Of a stretch of 47,699 nt of DNA, positions 29,508 to 40,086 are shown in pieces. Source of the DNA: Aquabacterium sp. GTDB lineage: Bacteria; Pseudomonadota; Gammaproteobacteria; Burkholderiales; Burkholderiaceae_C. The first letter of the stretch is position 1; every line of letters starts with the position of its first letter. The notes beneath the pieces were generated by a model, which searched no databases, was not told where the DNA came from, and worked only from the letters and a program-made list of their open reading frames with translations. The position numbers were made by a program, and so were the translations under genes. The stretch spans positions 1 through 47,699 of the forward strand of contig JARXAJ010000066.1 of the NCBI GenBank assembly GCA_029865965.1. Direction: 5' to 3'.

Positions 29508-29546
29508 AACGGGTCAGCTCCACAAGAGCTGACCCGTTTTTCTTTT
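29508..29546 (+). terminator. intrinsic terminator after tRNA-Arg
   Basis: A 13-bp perfect stem AACGGGTCAGCTC / GAGCTGACCCGTT with the 5-nt loop CACAA is followed by a T-rich tract (TTTTTCTTTT overlapping the stem end). It lies 20 nt after the tRNA CCA. Confidence 0.9.
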
Positions 29547-29663
29547 CCGGGTCGGTCAAACCCACCTACTTCGTCTCTGGCTTGGGCTTGCTGTTGCGAA
29601 GTACGGTTCCAACCATGACCAGTCGTCCGCCTTCCTGTCCGAGTCACCGGTGCAGGCCGCCAG

Positions 29664-31682
<2,019 letters not shown>

Positions 31683-31761
31683 CCCCGCAGGCGGTGGCGG
31701 GTGCTGTCTGCAAAGCCGGCCCATGGGCTGAAACACGGGTGGTGATGCAGTTGCTGCCCCC

Positions 31762-31858
31762 TAGAATGTTGTGATCGCCTCGCAGGGGTTGGCCACAAGC
31801 AGGCCCTGCCGAGGCGATGTCATTCATGGCGCAGGGCGGGGGCTGACCAGGCCCCTGC
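31762..31858 (+). promoter_or_regulatory. promoter and structured 5' leader of the peptide-transporter operon
   Basis: A -10-like TAGAAT (31762-31767) predicts a transcript start near 31774. The leader begins with a long hairpin: ATCGCCTCGCAGGG (31774-31787) pairs with CCCTGCCGAGGCGAT (31804-31818), with one bulged base. A second hairpin, GCAGGG (31831-31836) with CCCTGC (31853-31858), follows. The 3' arm of the first (CCCTGC, 31804-31809) can also pair with the 5' arm of the second, so the two structures are alternative. The ATG is 28 nt further on. Function is unproven. Confidence 0.45.
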
Positions 31859-31885
31859 ATTCGATTCGTTCCAGGAGCTGTCCGC

Positions 31886-34138
31886 ATGCGCGGCATCGTT
31901 GTGTTGTGCACCCTGCTGTGGCGCCGCGCCGGCCTGGCGCTGGCCCTGGTTGCCGGCCTGCTGACGGCAGGGTGCAACAACAACCCCTACCCGCTGGGGG
32001 CCGAGCGCGAGAACACCCTGTTCTATTCATTCGACGAGCGCTCGCCCCGCTACCTGGACCCGACCGCGTCGTATTCCAACCCCGAGTCGGCCTACACCAT
32101 GCAGGCCTACGACCCGCCTTACGGCTACCACTACCTCAAGCGCCCTTACCAACTGCAGCCCAAGTCGGCCGCAGCCGTGGCCAGGCCGCGCTACCTGGAC
32201 AAGAACGGCCAGCCCCTGCCCGACGATGCGCCGGGCGAGTCGATCGCCGAGAGCGTGTATGACGTGCCCATCCGCCCCGGCATGCGCTACCAGCCGCACC
32301 CGGCCTTTGCGGTCGATGCGCAGGGCAGGTACCGCTACCACTCGGATGCGCCGCTGACCCACGCCACCCTGGGCAAGCGCCGTTCACCCTGGGACTTTGA
32401 ACACCAGGGCACGCGCGAGGTGGTGGCCGAAGACTTTGTCTATGCGCTCAAGCGCCACGCCACCACCCGCATCGAGGCGCCGGTGTTTGCGGTGTTTGCC
32501 GAGTACGTGATCGGCCTGAAGGACTATGCGGCCCTGGTCAAGCGTGAAGACACCAAGCTGCTGGCCGGCCTGCCCGAAGACCTGCGCGACAAGCCGTTTC
32601 TCGACTTCCGCCGCTGGCCGCTGGCCGGCGCCACCGCGCCCGAGAAGCACCTGCTGCGCATCCGCCTGAAGGGGAAGTACCCGCAGTGGAACTACTGGAT
32701 GGCGCTGGCCTTCACCGCGCCCATCCCCTGGGAGGCCGATGCCTTCTATGCCCAGCCCGGCATGAGCGAGGCGGGCCTGAGCCTGAACCAGTGGCCGGTG
32801 GGCAGCGGCGCCTACATGATGGCCGAGTTCGTGCGTGACCGCCGCCATGTGATGGTGCGCAACCCCAACTACCGTGAAGACCTGTACCCCTGCGAAGGCA
32901 TGCCTGGCGACCGCGAGGCCGGCCTGCTCGACGACTGCGGCAAGCGCATGCCCTTCATCGACAAGCTCTACGTCACCATCGAGAAGGAGAAGGTGGCGCG
33001 CAAGGAGAAGTTCAAGCAGGGCTACCTGGACGTGCCCGAGATCGAACGGCCCGAATGGGGCGTGGACTTCCGCAACGATGCCGATGATTCGGACGACGTG
33101 GCCGCGCTGTTCCAGGCGCGGGGCTTCCAGTTCCCGCTGGCCACCGACATCAGCAACTGGTACCTGGGCTTCAACATGCTCGACCCGGTGGTGGGCCACG
33201 GCGCCACACCCGCCCAGGCCGAGAAGAACCGCAAGCTGCGCCAGGCCCTGGCCATCGTGATCGACTATGAAGAGGGCTATGGCCGCATCTTCAAGCACAA
33301 GGGCGGCGTGGCCGCGCACAGCCCGTTTCCGCCGGGGCTGTTCGGCTCGCGCGAGGGCGTCGGCACCTTCCACAACCCGGTGACGCACACGCTGGTCAAT
33401 GGCCAGGTGCAGCGCCGGCCGGTGGCTGATGCCAAGCTGCTGCTGGCCGAGGCCGGCTACCCGGGCGGGCGCGATGCGGTGACCGGCAAGCCGCTGGTGC
33501 TGAACTACGACTTCCAGCGCGCCGTGACGCCTGAATTCAAGAGCGAGAACGACTGGATGGTCAGGCAGTTCGCCAAGCTGGGCATCCAGTTGGAGATCCG
33601 TGCGACCGACTTCAACCAGTTCCAGGACAAGACGCTCAAGGGCAAGCACCAGATCTACTGGGCCGGCTGGCTGGCCGACTACCCCGATGCAGAGAACTTC
33701 AGCTTTCTGCTTTACGGCCCCAATGCCAAGAGCAAGAACAATGGCGAGAACGTCAGCAACTACCAGAACGCCGAATACGACGCGCTGCACCGCCAGCTGC
33801 AGATGCTCGACGACGGCCCGGCCAAGCAAGCCGCGCTCGACCGCATGGTGGCCGTCGTGCAGCAAGACGCGCCCTGGGCCTTCGGCTACTTTCCCTGGGG
33901 TGGCCTGGCCTTCCAGCAGTGGGTGCACAACGGCAAGCCCAGCATCCTGATCCGCGACATGGCCAAGTACTACCGGGTCGATGCCAACCTGCGTGCCGCC
34001 AAGCAGGCCGAATGGAATGCGCCGGTGCGCTGGCCGCTGGCGCTGGTGGCCATCGGCGTGCTGGCCCTGCTGTGGGCGGCCCGGCGCAGCGTGCGCCAAC
34101 GCGAGACGGCCACCGCCCGCCGCCGCGCCGCAGCCTGA
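31886..34138 (+). CDS. family 5 extracellular solute-binding lipoprotein with C-terminal membrane helix
   Basis: 750 aa. The N-terminus has a lipoprotein signal with lipobox LLTAGC (Cys30). The body is an oligopeptide/nickel-type binding protein: REVVAEDFVYALKRHATTR, PVGSGAYMMAEFVRDRRHVMVRNPNY, KLRQALAIVIDYEEGY, AKLLLAEAGYPGG and GKHQIYWAGWLADYPDAENF. Unusually for the family, the protein ends with a hydrophobic helix (WPLALVAIGVLALLWAA) and a basic tail RRSVRQRETATARRR, so both ends would be membrane-held. It is first of four genes for a peptide-type importer; the substrate is not predictable from sequence. GGAGC precedes the ATG. Confidence 0.88.
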   Translation: MRGIVVLCTLLWRRAGLALALVAGLLTAGCNNNPYPLGAERENTLFYSFDERSPRYLDPTASYSNPESAYTMQAYDPPYGYHYLKRPYQLQPKSAAAVARPRYLDKNGQPLPDDAPGESIAESVYDVPIRPGMRYQPHPAFAVDAQGRYRYHSDAPLTHATLGKRRSPWDFEHQGTREVVAEDFVYALKRHATTRIEAPVFAVFAEYVIGLKDYAALVKREDTKLLAGLPEDLRDKPFLDFRRWPLAGATAPEKHLLRIRLKGKYPQWNYWMALAFTAPIPWEADAFYAQPGMSEAGLSLNQWPVGSGAYMMAEFVRDRRHVMVRNPNYREDLYPCEGMPGDREAGLLDDCGKRMPFIDKLYVTIEKEKVARKEKFKQGYLDVPEIERPEWGVDFRNDADDSDDVAALFQARGFQFPLATDISNWYLGFNMLDPVVGHGATPAQAEKNRKLRQALAIVIDYEEGYGRIFKHKGGVAAHSPFPPGLFGSREGVGTFHNPVTHTLVNGQVQRRPVADAKLLLAEAGYPGGRDAVTGKPLVLNYDFQRAVTPEFKSENDWMVRQFAKLGIQLEIRATDFNQFQDKTLKGKHQIYWAGWLADYPDAENFSFLLYGPNAKSKNNGENVSNYQNAEYDALHRQLQMLDDGPAKQAALDRMVAVVQQDAPWAFGYFPWGGLAFQQWVHNGKPSILIRDMAKYYRVDANLRAAKQAEWNAPVRWPLALVAIGVLALLWAARRSVRQRETATARRRAAA

Positions 34139-34156
34139 TCGCGCGAGACCGACACG

Positions 34157-35140
34157 ATGGCCCGCTACATCCTGCGCCGCATGGGCTATGGCCTGCTGAT
34201 CCTGATCGGCGTGAACCTGCTCACCTTCTTTTTGTTCTTCACCGTCAACACGCCCGACGACATGGCGCGGCTGAACATCGGCGGCAAGCGCATCACGCAA
34301 GAGCAGATCGACAAGTGGAAGGCCGAGCGCGGCTACGACAAGCCGCTGTACTTCAATGCCCAGGCGCAGGGCACCGAACAGATCACCCGCACCGTGCTGT
34401 GGGAGCGCAGCATCTCGCTGCTGCTGCTGGACTTCGGCCGCAGTGATTCGGCCCGGTCCACCGACATCGGCCACGAGGTGGCCACCCGCATGGGCGTGAG
34501 CCTGCAGCTGGCGCTGCCGCTGTTCATCTTGCAGTTGATCGTGAGCGTCAGCTTCTCGCTGATGCTGGTGTACTTCCGCCATACCCGCATCGATTTCTGG
34601 GGCGTGGTGCTGTGCGTGGGGATGCTGTCGATTTCCAGCCTGTTCTACATCATCGTCGGCCAGTACTTCTTCTCGCGGGTGCTGCGGCTGGTGCCGATCT
34701 CGGGCTTTGCCGAGGGGCTGGATGCGGTGCGCTTTCTGGCGCTGCCGATCTTTCTCAGCCTGCTGGCGCGGCTGGGTGGCGAGGCGCGGCTGTACCGGGC
34801 GATGTTCCTGGAAGAGATCGGCCGCGACTATGTGCGCACCGCCCGCGCCAAGGGCCTGAGCGAGCAGGTGGTGCTGTTCCGCCATGTGCTGAAGAACGCG
34901 CTGATCCCCATCATCACCAGCGCCGGTGCCTACCTGCCCTATGTGTTCATGGGCAGCCTGGTGTTCGAAAGCTTCTTCGGCATCCCTGGCCTGGGCGCCT
35001 TCGTCATCGAGGCCATCTCGGGCCAGGATTTCGCCATCGTGCGCACCATGGTGTTCCTGGGGGCTGCGCTGTACATCGCCAGCAATGTGCTGATCGACAT
35101 TGCCTACACCTGGGTGGATCCCCGGGTGCGCTTGTCATGA
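34157..35140 (+). CDS. ABC transporter permease, OppB/YejB type
   Basis: 327 aa. The N-terminus MARYILRRMGYGLLILIG is typical of OppB-like permeases. The extended periplasmic loop (about 35-110, WKAERGYDKPLYF) and the EAA loop EIGRDYVRTARAKGLSEQVVLFRHVLKNALIP fit the peptide/YejB group. About six membrane segments. It pairs with the following OppC-type permease, with which it shares a 4-nt overlap, and lies 18 nt after the binding protein. Confidence 0.92.
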   Translation: MARYILRRMGYGLLILIGVNLLTFFLFFTVNTPDDMARLNIGGKRITQEQIDKWKAERGYDKPLYFNAQAQGTEQITRTVLWERSISLLLLDFGRSDSARSTDIGHEVATRMGVSLQLALPLFILQLIVSVSFSLMLVYFRHTRIDFWGVVLCVGMLSISSLFYIIVGQYFFSRVLRLVPISGFAEGLDAVRFLALPIFLSLLARLGGEARLYRAMFLEEIGRDYVRTARAKGLSEQVVLFRHVLKNALIPIITSAGAYLPYVFMGSLVFESFFGIPGLGAFVIEAISGQDFAIVRTMVFLGAALYIASNVLIDIAYTWVDPRVRLS

Positions 35141-36591
35141 TGGATTTCAAGTTCGTCATTCTCTGGACCGACGTGGCGCTGTGGGTGCTGTTTGCCGCCA
35201 TCGCCGGCTACGGCATCCGCGTGGCGCGGCACGACAACCTGCGCGCCACCTGGCACCGGGTGCTGCGCGATGCACCGGCCATGTGCTCGGCGCTGGTGCT
35301 GGGCCTGTTTGTGGTGGTCACCCTGCTCGACAGCGTGCACTTCCGCCGTGCTCTGCCGGCCACCGACGCGCAAGCCGCTGGCCGGGTGTTTTACGACACC
35401 CGCACCGAAAGCCTGCTCGACCTGGTGCTGGCCCGGCCGATCGCGATGCGCGAGACCACCTACTCGGCGCCGCTGGCCTACCTGGCCATCACCAAGCAGA
35501 CGGTCACCCGCGACGGCCAGGCGGTGCGTGAACTGCCGCGCCTGATCCACGGTGGCGTCCACCTCAGCGACCCGGCCACCCAGTGGCAGGCCGATGTGTG
35601 GCGCCGTGCCGGCACGGGCGCTCTGGCCGGCCTGGGCCTGGCGCTGCTGGCCAGCCTGGGCGCGGCGGCCTTGCTGCGCGGTGTACACGGCGGCATGGGC
35701 CCCGCCTGGCGCGCCATCGCGGCCGACCGCACCCACTACCCGGTGCGGGCCCTGCTGATCACCGCCGCCGTGGTGTGCATGGCCGGCGGCGCGGTGGTGG
35801 CGCTGGCCGGCCACTACCATGTCTTCGGCACCGACCGCACCGGCAACGACGTGCTGGTGCAGACGATCAAGAGCATCCGCACCGCCTTCGTCATCGGCAT
35901 GCTCAGCACCCTGGCCACGCTGCCGATCGCGGTGGTGCTGGGCATCCTGGCGGGCTGGTACCGCGGCTGGGTTGACGAGGTGGTGCAGTACCTCTACACC
36001 ACGCTGTCCAGCGTTCCCAATGTGCTGCTGATCGCCGCCTGCGTGCTGATGGTGCAGGTGGCACTCGACAAGCACCCCGAATGGTTCGAGACCGGTGCCG
36101 AGCGTGCCGACCTGAAGGTGTTCCTGCTGTGCCTGATCCTGGGCGCGACCGGCTGGGCCACGCTGTGCCGCCTGGTGCGGGCCGAGACCCTGAAGCTGCG
36201 TGAACTTGAATTCGTGCAGGCCGCCACGGCCTTCGGCGTGCCCCCGGTGCGCATCATGGCCCGCCACATCCTGCCCAATGTGATGCACCTGGTGCTGATC
36301 ACCACGGTGCTGAACTTCAGCGACCTGATCCTGTACGAAGCTGTGCTGACCTATGTGGGCGTGGGCGTGGACCCCAGCACCAGCAGCTTTGGCGGCATGA
36401 TCAACCTGGCCCGCAGCGAGATGAGCCGCGACCCGGTGGTGTGGTGGAGCTTCGCTGCCGCCTTCGGCTTCATGGTGGCCCTGGTGCTGGCGGCCAACCT
36501 GTTTGCCGATGGGGTGCGGGATGCGTTCGATCCACGGTCGCGCGCCTTGCGGCCGCGCATCCTGGGCCGCAAGCCCGCCGCCAAGGTCTGA
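35137..36591 (+). CDS. ABC transporter permease, OppC/YejE type, with enlarged N-terminal part
   Basis: 484 aa from the ATG at 35137; the track's 34612 start is inside the previous gene. The C-terminal half is a standard OppC domain with VFGTDRTGNDVLVQTIKSIRT, the EAA loop ELEFVQAATAFGVPPVRIMARHILPN and YVGVGVDPSTSSFGGMIN. The N-terminal 230 residues hold extra helices and a soluble segment (DTRTESLLDLVLARPIAMRE), making it longer than usual OppC (about 300) and more like the YejE group. It completes the channel with the upstream permease. Confidence 0.9.
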   Translation: MMDFKFVILWTDVALWVLFAAIAGYGIRVARHDNLRATWHRVLRDAPAMCSALVLGLFVVVTLLDSVHFRRALPATDAQAAGRVFYDTRTESLLDLVLARPIAMRETTYSAPLAYLAITKQTVTRDGQAVRELPRLIHGGVHLSDPATQWQADVWRRAGTGALAGLGLALLASLGAAALLRGVHGGMGPAWRAIAADRTHYPVRALLITAAVVCMAGGAVVALAGHYHVFGTDRTGNDVLVQTIKSIRTAFVIGMLSTLATLPIAVVLGILAGWYRGWVDEVVQYLYTTLSSVPNVLLIAACVLMVQVALDKHPEWFETGAERADLKVFLLCLILGATGWATLCRLVRAETLKLRELEFVQAATAFGVPPVRIMARHILPNVMHLVLITTVLNFSDLILYEAVLTYVGVGVDPSTSSFGGMINLARSEMSRDPVVWWSFAAAFGFMVALVLAANLFADGVRDAFDPRSRALRPRILGRKPAAKV

Positions 36592-36600
36592 AATGACACG

Positions 36601-36674
36601 GCCCCCTGACGCGCTGCGCTCGTTTCCCCCCGTGGGGGAGCTCAGTTCCTTCGGAACGGCCGTGCGGAACTGAC
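36601..36674. repeat. REP-like palindromic intergenic element
   Basis: The 83-nt gap before the ATPase gene holds nested palindromes: CCCCCCGTGGGGG, GTTCCTTCGGAAC and CAGTTCC...GGAACTG. Elements with similar CCCCCTGACGCGCTGCGC text are, as I recall, frequent between genes in Burkholderiales genomes. It may limit read-through or stabilise the upstream mRNA within the operon. Confidence 0.5.
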
Positions 36675-38510
36675 ATGCTGTCCATCGACCAACTGCAAGT
36701 GGAACTGGATGCCGAGTCGGGCATCGTGCGCGCCATCGACGGCCTGGCCCTGGCCATCCAACGGGGCGAGACCTTCGCCCTGGTGGGCGAATCCGGCTGC
36801 GGCAAGAGCATGACGGCGCTGGCCCTGATGCGCCTGCTGCCCGACAGCGGTGCGGTGACCGGCGGCGACATCACGCTGGACGGCGACGACCTGCTGGCCA
36901 TGCCTGAATCGGCAATGCGCGCGGTGCGTGGCGGGCGCATCGGCATGATCTTCCAGGAGCCCGGCACCAGCCTGAACCCGGTGCTGACCGTGGGCCAGCA
37001 GATGCGCGAGACCATCGAGACGCACACCGCCCTGCGCGGCGATGCCGCCCGCGCCAAGGCCATCGACTGGCTGCGCCGCGTGGGCATCCCCGAGCCCGAG
37101 CGCCGCTTCGACGACTACCCCTTCCGCATGAGCGGTGGCCAGAAGCAGCGCGTGATGATCGCGATGACCCTGGCCGCCGAGCCCGACTACCTGGTGGCCG
37201 ACGAGCCCACCACCGCGCTGGACGTCACCATCCAGAAGCAGATCCTCGACCTGCTGCGCGACTTGCAGCGGGAGCAGGGCATGGGCCTGCTGCTGATCAC
37301 CCACGACCTGGCCGTGGTGGCCGGCATGGCCCAGCATGTGGCGCTGATGTATGCCGGCCAGATCATCGAGGTGGCGCCGGCGGCGCAGTTCTTTGCCACC
37401 CCGCGCCACCCTTACGCCCAGGCCCTGCTGCGGGCGCTGCCCGACAGCCAGCGCCGCGGCCAGCCGTTGGCGGCGATTGCCGGCACCGTGCCCCCGCTCA
37501 CGCAGGCCTTTAGCGGCTGCCGGTTTGTGCCGCGCTGCGGCTTTGCCCAGGCGGTCTGCCACAGCCAGCAGCCTGAGTTGCTGGGTGCTGCGGGCGACCA
37601 GGTGCGCTGCCTGCTGCTGCAGGCCGGCGGGCCGGGCCTGGTCGCGACAACTGCAGCAGCCGGGGTGGCGGCGCCGCCAGCTGCTGCCACGGCTGCCAGA
37701 CCAGCGGCCACCGGGGCGCCGTTGCTGCAGGTGGTCGGCCTGAGCGTCAGCTTCCAGTTGCGCAAAGGCTTCCTGCAGAAGCAGCCGCCGCGCTTCGATG
37801 CGGTCAAGGGCGTGTCGTTCCAGGTGGCGGCCGGCCAGACCCTGGCGCTGGTGGGCGAATCTGGCTGCGGCAAGACCACCACCGGCAAGGCCATCGTGCA
37901 GTTGCTGCGCGGCCAGGCACTGATCGAAGGCCAGGCCCTGCTGGAAGGCCAGAACCTGTTTGACCTGGACGGCGCCGCGTTGCGCGAGGCCCGCCGCACG
38001 GTACAGATCATCTTCCAGGACCCGTTTGCATCCTTGAACCCGCGCATGCGGGTGGCCGAGATCCTGGACGAGGGCCTGGCCGCGCTGCAGCCCGACACCA
38101 CGCCGGGCGACCGCCGCCAGCGCATCGAGGCCATCGCCGAGCAGGTGGGCCTGCGCCGCGACGCGCTGCAGCGCTGGCCGCATGAGTTCTCGGGCGGGCA
38201 GCGCCAGCGCATTGCCATCGCCCGTGCGCTGGCGGTCAACCCGCGGCTGATCGTCTGTGACGAGCCCACGTCGGCGCTGGACGTCAGCGTGCAGGCACAG
38301 ATCCTGAACCTGCTGCGCGAACTGCAGCGCGAGCTGGGAGTCAGCTACCTGTTCATCACCCACAACATCGCGGTGGTGGAGTACATCGCCGACCAGGTGG
38401 CGGTGATGCGGGCAGGGCGCATCGTGGAGCAGGGGGCGTGCGCGGATGTGCTGGAGCAGCCGGTGGACGACTACACCCGCACGCTGCTGGCGGCGGTGCC
38501 GCGGCTGTAG
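36675..38510 (+). CDS. double ABC ATPase for peptide-type import (OppD-OppF/YejF-like)
   Basis: 611 aa with two ATPase halves. Half 1 (1-320): Walker [11 protein letters not shown], signature [13 protein letters not shown], Walker [12 protein letters not shown], and the oligopeptide C-terminal block with [14 protein letters not shown], whose cysteines resemble the family Fe-S site. Half 2 (about 350-611): Walker [13 protein letters not shown], signature [15 protein letters not shown], Walker [14 protein letters not shown] and H-loop [13 protein letters not shown]. It energises the two upstream permeases. The last part of this gene is the intact parent or sibling of the two decayed copies at 39021-39379 and 40087-40660 and so forms the left border of the accessory region. 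Confidence 0.93.
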   Translation: MLSIDQLQVELDAESGIVRAIDGLALAIQRGETFALVGESGCGKSMTALALMRLLPDSGAVTGGDITLDGDDLLAMPESAMRAVRGGRIGMIFQEPGTSLNPVLTVGQQMRETIETHTALRGDAARAKAIDWLRRVGIPEPERRFDDYPFRMSGGQKQRVMIAMTLAAEPDYLVADEPTTALDVTIQKQILDLLRDLQREQGMGLLLITHDLAVVAGMAQHVALMYAGQIIEVAPAAQFFATPRHPYAQALLRALPDSQRRGQPLAAIAGTVPPLTQAFSGCRFVPRCGFAQAVCHSQQPELLGAAGDQVRCLLLQAGGPGLVATTAAAGVAAPPAAATAARPAATGAPLLQVVGLSVSFQLRKGFLQKQPPRFDAVKGVSFQVAAGQTLALVGESGCGKTTTGKAIVQLLRGQALIEGQALLEGQNLFDLDGAALREARRTVQIIFQDPFASLNPRMRVAEILDEGLAALQPDTTPGDRRQRIEAIAEQVGLRRDALQRWPHEFSGGQRQRIAIARALAVNPRLIVCDEPTSALDVSVQAQILNLLRELQRELGVSYLFITHNIAVVEYIADQVAVMRAGRIVEQGACADVLEQPVDDYTRTLLAAVPRL

Positions 38511-38841
38511 GCTGGCAGCGCGCCGGCCTGTCAGCCTGCGGGCGCTGGCCCAGATAGCCCAGTCGCTCCAGGCGATCGAGTCGGTCGTGCATGGGCCAGT
38601 CTTCGAAGGGTTCCAGCAGCACGGCAAGCGTCGCCGGCAGCAGGCGTTCGCCCACGGCATCCTGCAGTTTCATGAAGCGGTAGAGGATCTGGTCGAGCAG
38701 ACGCACCAGCGCTGGGTTGGCCTCCAGGTCTGCCCAGGGCAGGGTTGGCAAGCGACCCCAATCAGCCAGCGCGAGTTGCAGGGCCGCCGCGTGGCGCCGG
38801 CTTTCCCAGCAGGCCGATTCCAACCTGGCCGCAGCAGTCAT
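38511..38841 (-). pseudogene. truncated HEPN-domain (HepT-like) protein
   Basis: From the ATG at 38841 the frame reads MTAAARLESACWESRRHAA, then ILYRFMKLQDAVGERLLPAT and DRLDRLERLGYLG. The latter resembles VARFVRLQDTLGDKLLPGV / SLVRAERLGWVES in the HEPN protein at 46623-47138. The coding similarity ends near 38511, where the frame enters the antisense of the ABC ATPase 3' end, so the catalytic R-X4-H motif (present in the other copy as RNFMIH) is missing. The start overlaps the MNT stop by 4 nt. It is a broken toxin/HEPN partner. Confidence 0.7.
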
Positions 38842-38990
38842 GCGCGGGCCAGCTCGATCCAGAGATCGACATCGCCGCCGCGGCGTGCGTCATCCAGGCG
38901 CGATCCGAACAGGCTGATCCTGCTGTCTGCGGGCAGCACCGCCTTGGCAATGTCGGCAATGTCCGCTTGCTCCAAAAGGGTGAGACGCAT
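38838..38990 (-). pseudogene. truncated MNT-type nucleotidyltransferase
   Basis: Not in the ORF track (50 codons). It reads MRLTLLEQADIADIAKAVLP, then the nucleotidyltransferase core LFGSRLDDARRGGDVDLWIEL, with GSR and the DxD metal pair visible. It stops after IELARA. The paralog at 47135-47456 continues for about 41 more residues, so this one lacks its C-terminal half. It sits in the usual MNT-HEPN order with a 4-nt overlap. MntA/HepT pairs are type VII TA systems in which MntA AMPylates the HEPN RNase; here both halves are damaged. Confidence 0.75.
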
Positions 38991-39020
38991 CGGCACAGAT
39001 TACGGCGCCGGCGAGGTTGA

Positions 39021-39379
39021 AAGCCAGCGCCCGAGCGTTGGCGCTGCAGCCTCGCCGGATCGTCTGCGACGAGCCCACGTCGGCGCTGGACGTCAACATG
39101 CAGGCGCCGGTCCTCAACCTGCTGCGCGCACTGCAGCGCGAGCTGGGTGTCAGCGACCTGTTCATCACCCACAACATCGCGGTGGTGGAATACATCGCCG
39201 ACTTCGTGGCGGTGATGCGGGCAGGGCGCATCGTGGAGCAGGGGGCCTGCGCGGATGTGCTGGAGCGGCCGGTGGACGACTACACCCGTACGCTGCTTGC
39301 GGCGGTGCCCAGGCTCCAGCCGTTGACGGCGGCGCTGGGCAACCGGCTCCAAGCGATGTCGCACCGATTGACATCATGA
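39021..39379 (+). pseudogene. decayed copy 1 of the ABC ATPase 3' end
   Basis: From about 39021 the plus strand matches the last ~95 codons of the 36675-38510 gene: [49 protein letters not shown] and [16 protein letters not shown] count 8 differences in the 86 residues from IVCDEP to VPRL. It has no Walker A or signature motif, so it cannot be a working ATPase. It runs past the normal stop for about 20 codons (LQPLTAALGNRLQAMSH...). It lies between the MNT/HEPN remnant and fitAB. Confidence 0.88.
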
Positions 39380-39380
39380 T
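39373..39380. promoter_or_regulatory. candidate FitA operator
   Basis: The 8-bp perfect palindrome ATCATGAT lies 18 nt before the FitA ATG and overlaps a TTGACA (39368-39373). FitA-type RHH antitoxins bind inverted repeats over their own promoter; the site is suggestive only. Confidence 0.3.
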
Positions 39381-39398
39381 ATTTTTCAAGGGATGACC

Positions 39399-39650
39399 AT
39401 GGGTCAGTTCACCGTTCGCAACATCGAAGATGACGTCAAGGCGCGGCTGAAGCGCCGTGCGGCGTCCCATGGCATCAGCATGGAAGCCGAGGTTCGGGAA
39501 ATCCTGCGCAACGCGGTCAAGGATGACGACCTGTCTGCCGGCATGGGGCTGGGCACCCGGATCGTCGCCCGGTTTGCGGGGGCCGGGCTGAACGAACCCC
39601 TGCTTGAATTGAAGGGCCAAGGGCCTCAGGCCATCACCCTCGAAACATGA
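39399..39650 (+). CDS. fitA: FitA-like ribbon-helix-helix antitoxin
   Basis: About 83 aa. The ATG at 39399 is preferred over 39393 because AAGGGA then lies at normal distance. The N-terminus GQFTVRNIEDDVKARLKRRA followed by HGISMEAEVREILRNAV is the FitA/Phd-like RHH DNA-binding domain, and the C-terminal tail (GMGLGTRIVARFAG) binds the PIN toxin. The stop overlaps the toxin ATG by 4 nt. It probably represses its own promoter. The module is intact and sits between two decayed ATPase 3' ends. Confidence 0.9.
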   Translation: MGQFTVRNIEDDVKARLKRRAASHGISMEAEVREILRNAVKDDDLSAGMGLGTRIVARFAGAGLNEPLLELKGQGPQAITLET

Positions 39651-40063
39651 TCATTCTTGATACCAACGTGTTGTCGGAGTTGATGCGGCGCCAGCCCGCG
39701 CCTGCCGTGCTGCGTTGGCTGGACCTGCAGCCGTCCCAGTCGGTCTGGATCACCACCATCACCCTGTTTGAGAGCCGACTTGGACTGGCGCTGTTGCCGC
39801 CAGGACAACGGCGGGCGAGCTTGGCGCAGGCCTTTGATCAGTTGTTGACGATCGACCTCGAGAACCGTGTTCTGCGCTTCGACGCAGAGGCTGCCGCGCA
39901 GGCCGCGCTGCTGGCGGCCGATTGGCAACGCAACGGTCGTCCAGTGGACCTCCGCGACATTCAAATTGCCGGCATCGCTCAGGCGCGACGCGCCACGCTG
40001 GCGACCCGGAACCTGCAGCACTTTGAAGGGCTGACTGTGGCGTTGGTCGATCCCTGGGCCTGA
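39647..40063 (+). CDS. fitB: FitB/VapC-type PIN-domain toxin
   Basis: 138 aa, PIN fold. Acidic residues are visible in MIILDTNVLSELMR (Asp5), FESRLGLALLP (Glu near 43), RPVDLRDIQIAGIA (Asp near 104) and the closing TRNLQHFEGL. The family cleaves RNA, often initiator or other tRNAs, when freed from its antitoxin. It forms a complete TA pair with the upstream RHH gene (4-nt overlap). 24 nt after its stop the second decayed ATPase copy begins. Confidence 0.9.
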   Translation: MIILDTNVLSELMRRQPAPAVLRWLDLQPSQSVWITTITLFESRLGLALLPPGQRRASLAQAFDQLLTIDLENRVLRFDAEAAAQAALLAADWQRNGRPVDLRDIQIAGIAQARRATLATRNLQHFEGLTVALVDPWA

Positions 40064-40086
40064 GCGCGAACGCTGCCCGGGGCGCC

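Noticed and set aside
32384-38660. Long minus-strand ORFs opposite the peptide transporter genes
   Set aside because: Shadows of family 5 binding protein, permease and ATPase genes, with no recognisable motifs.
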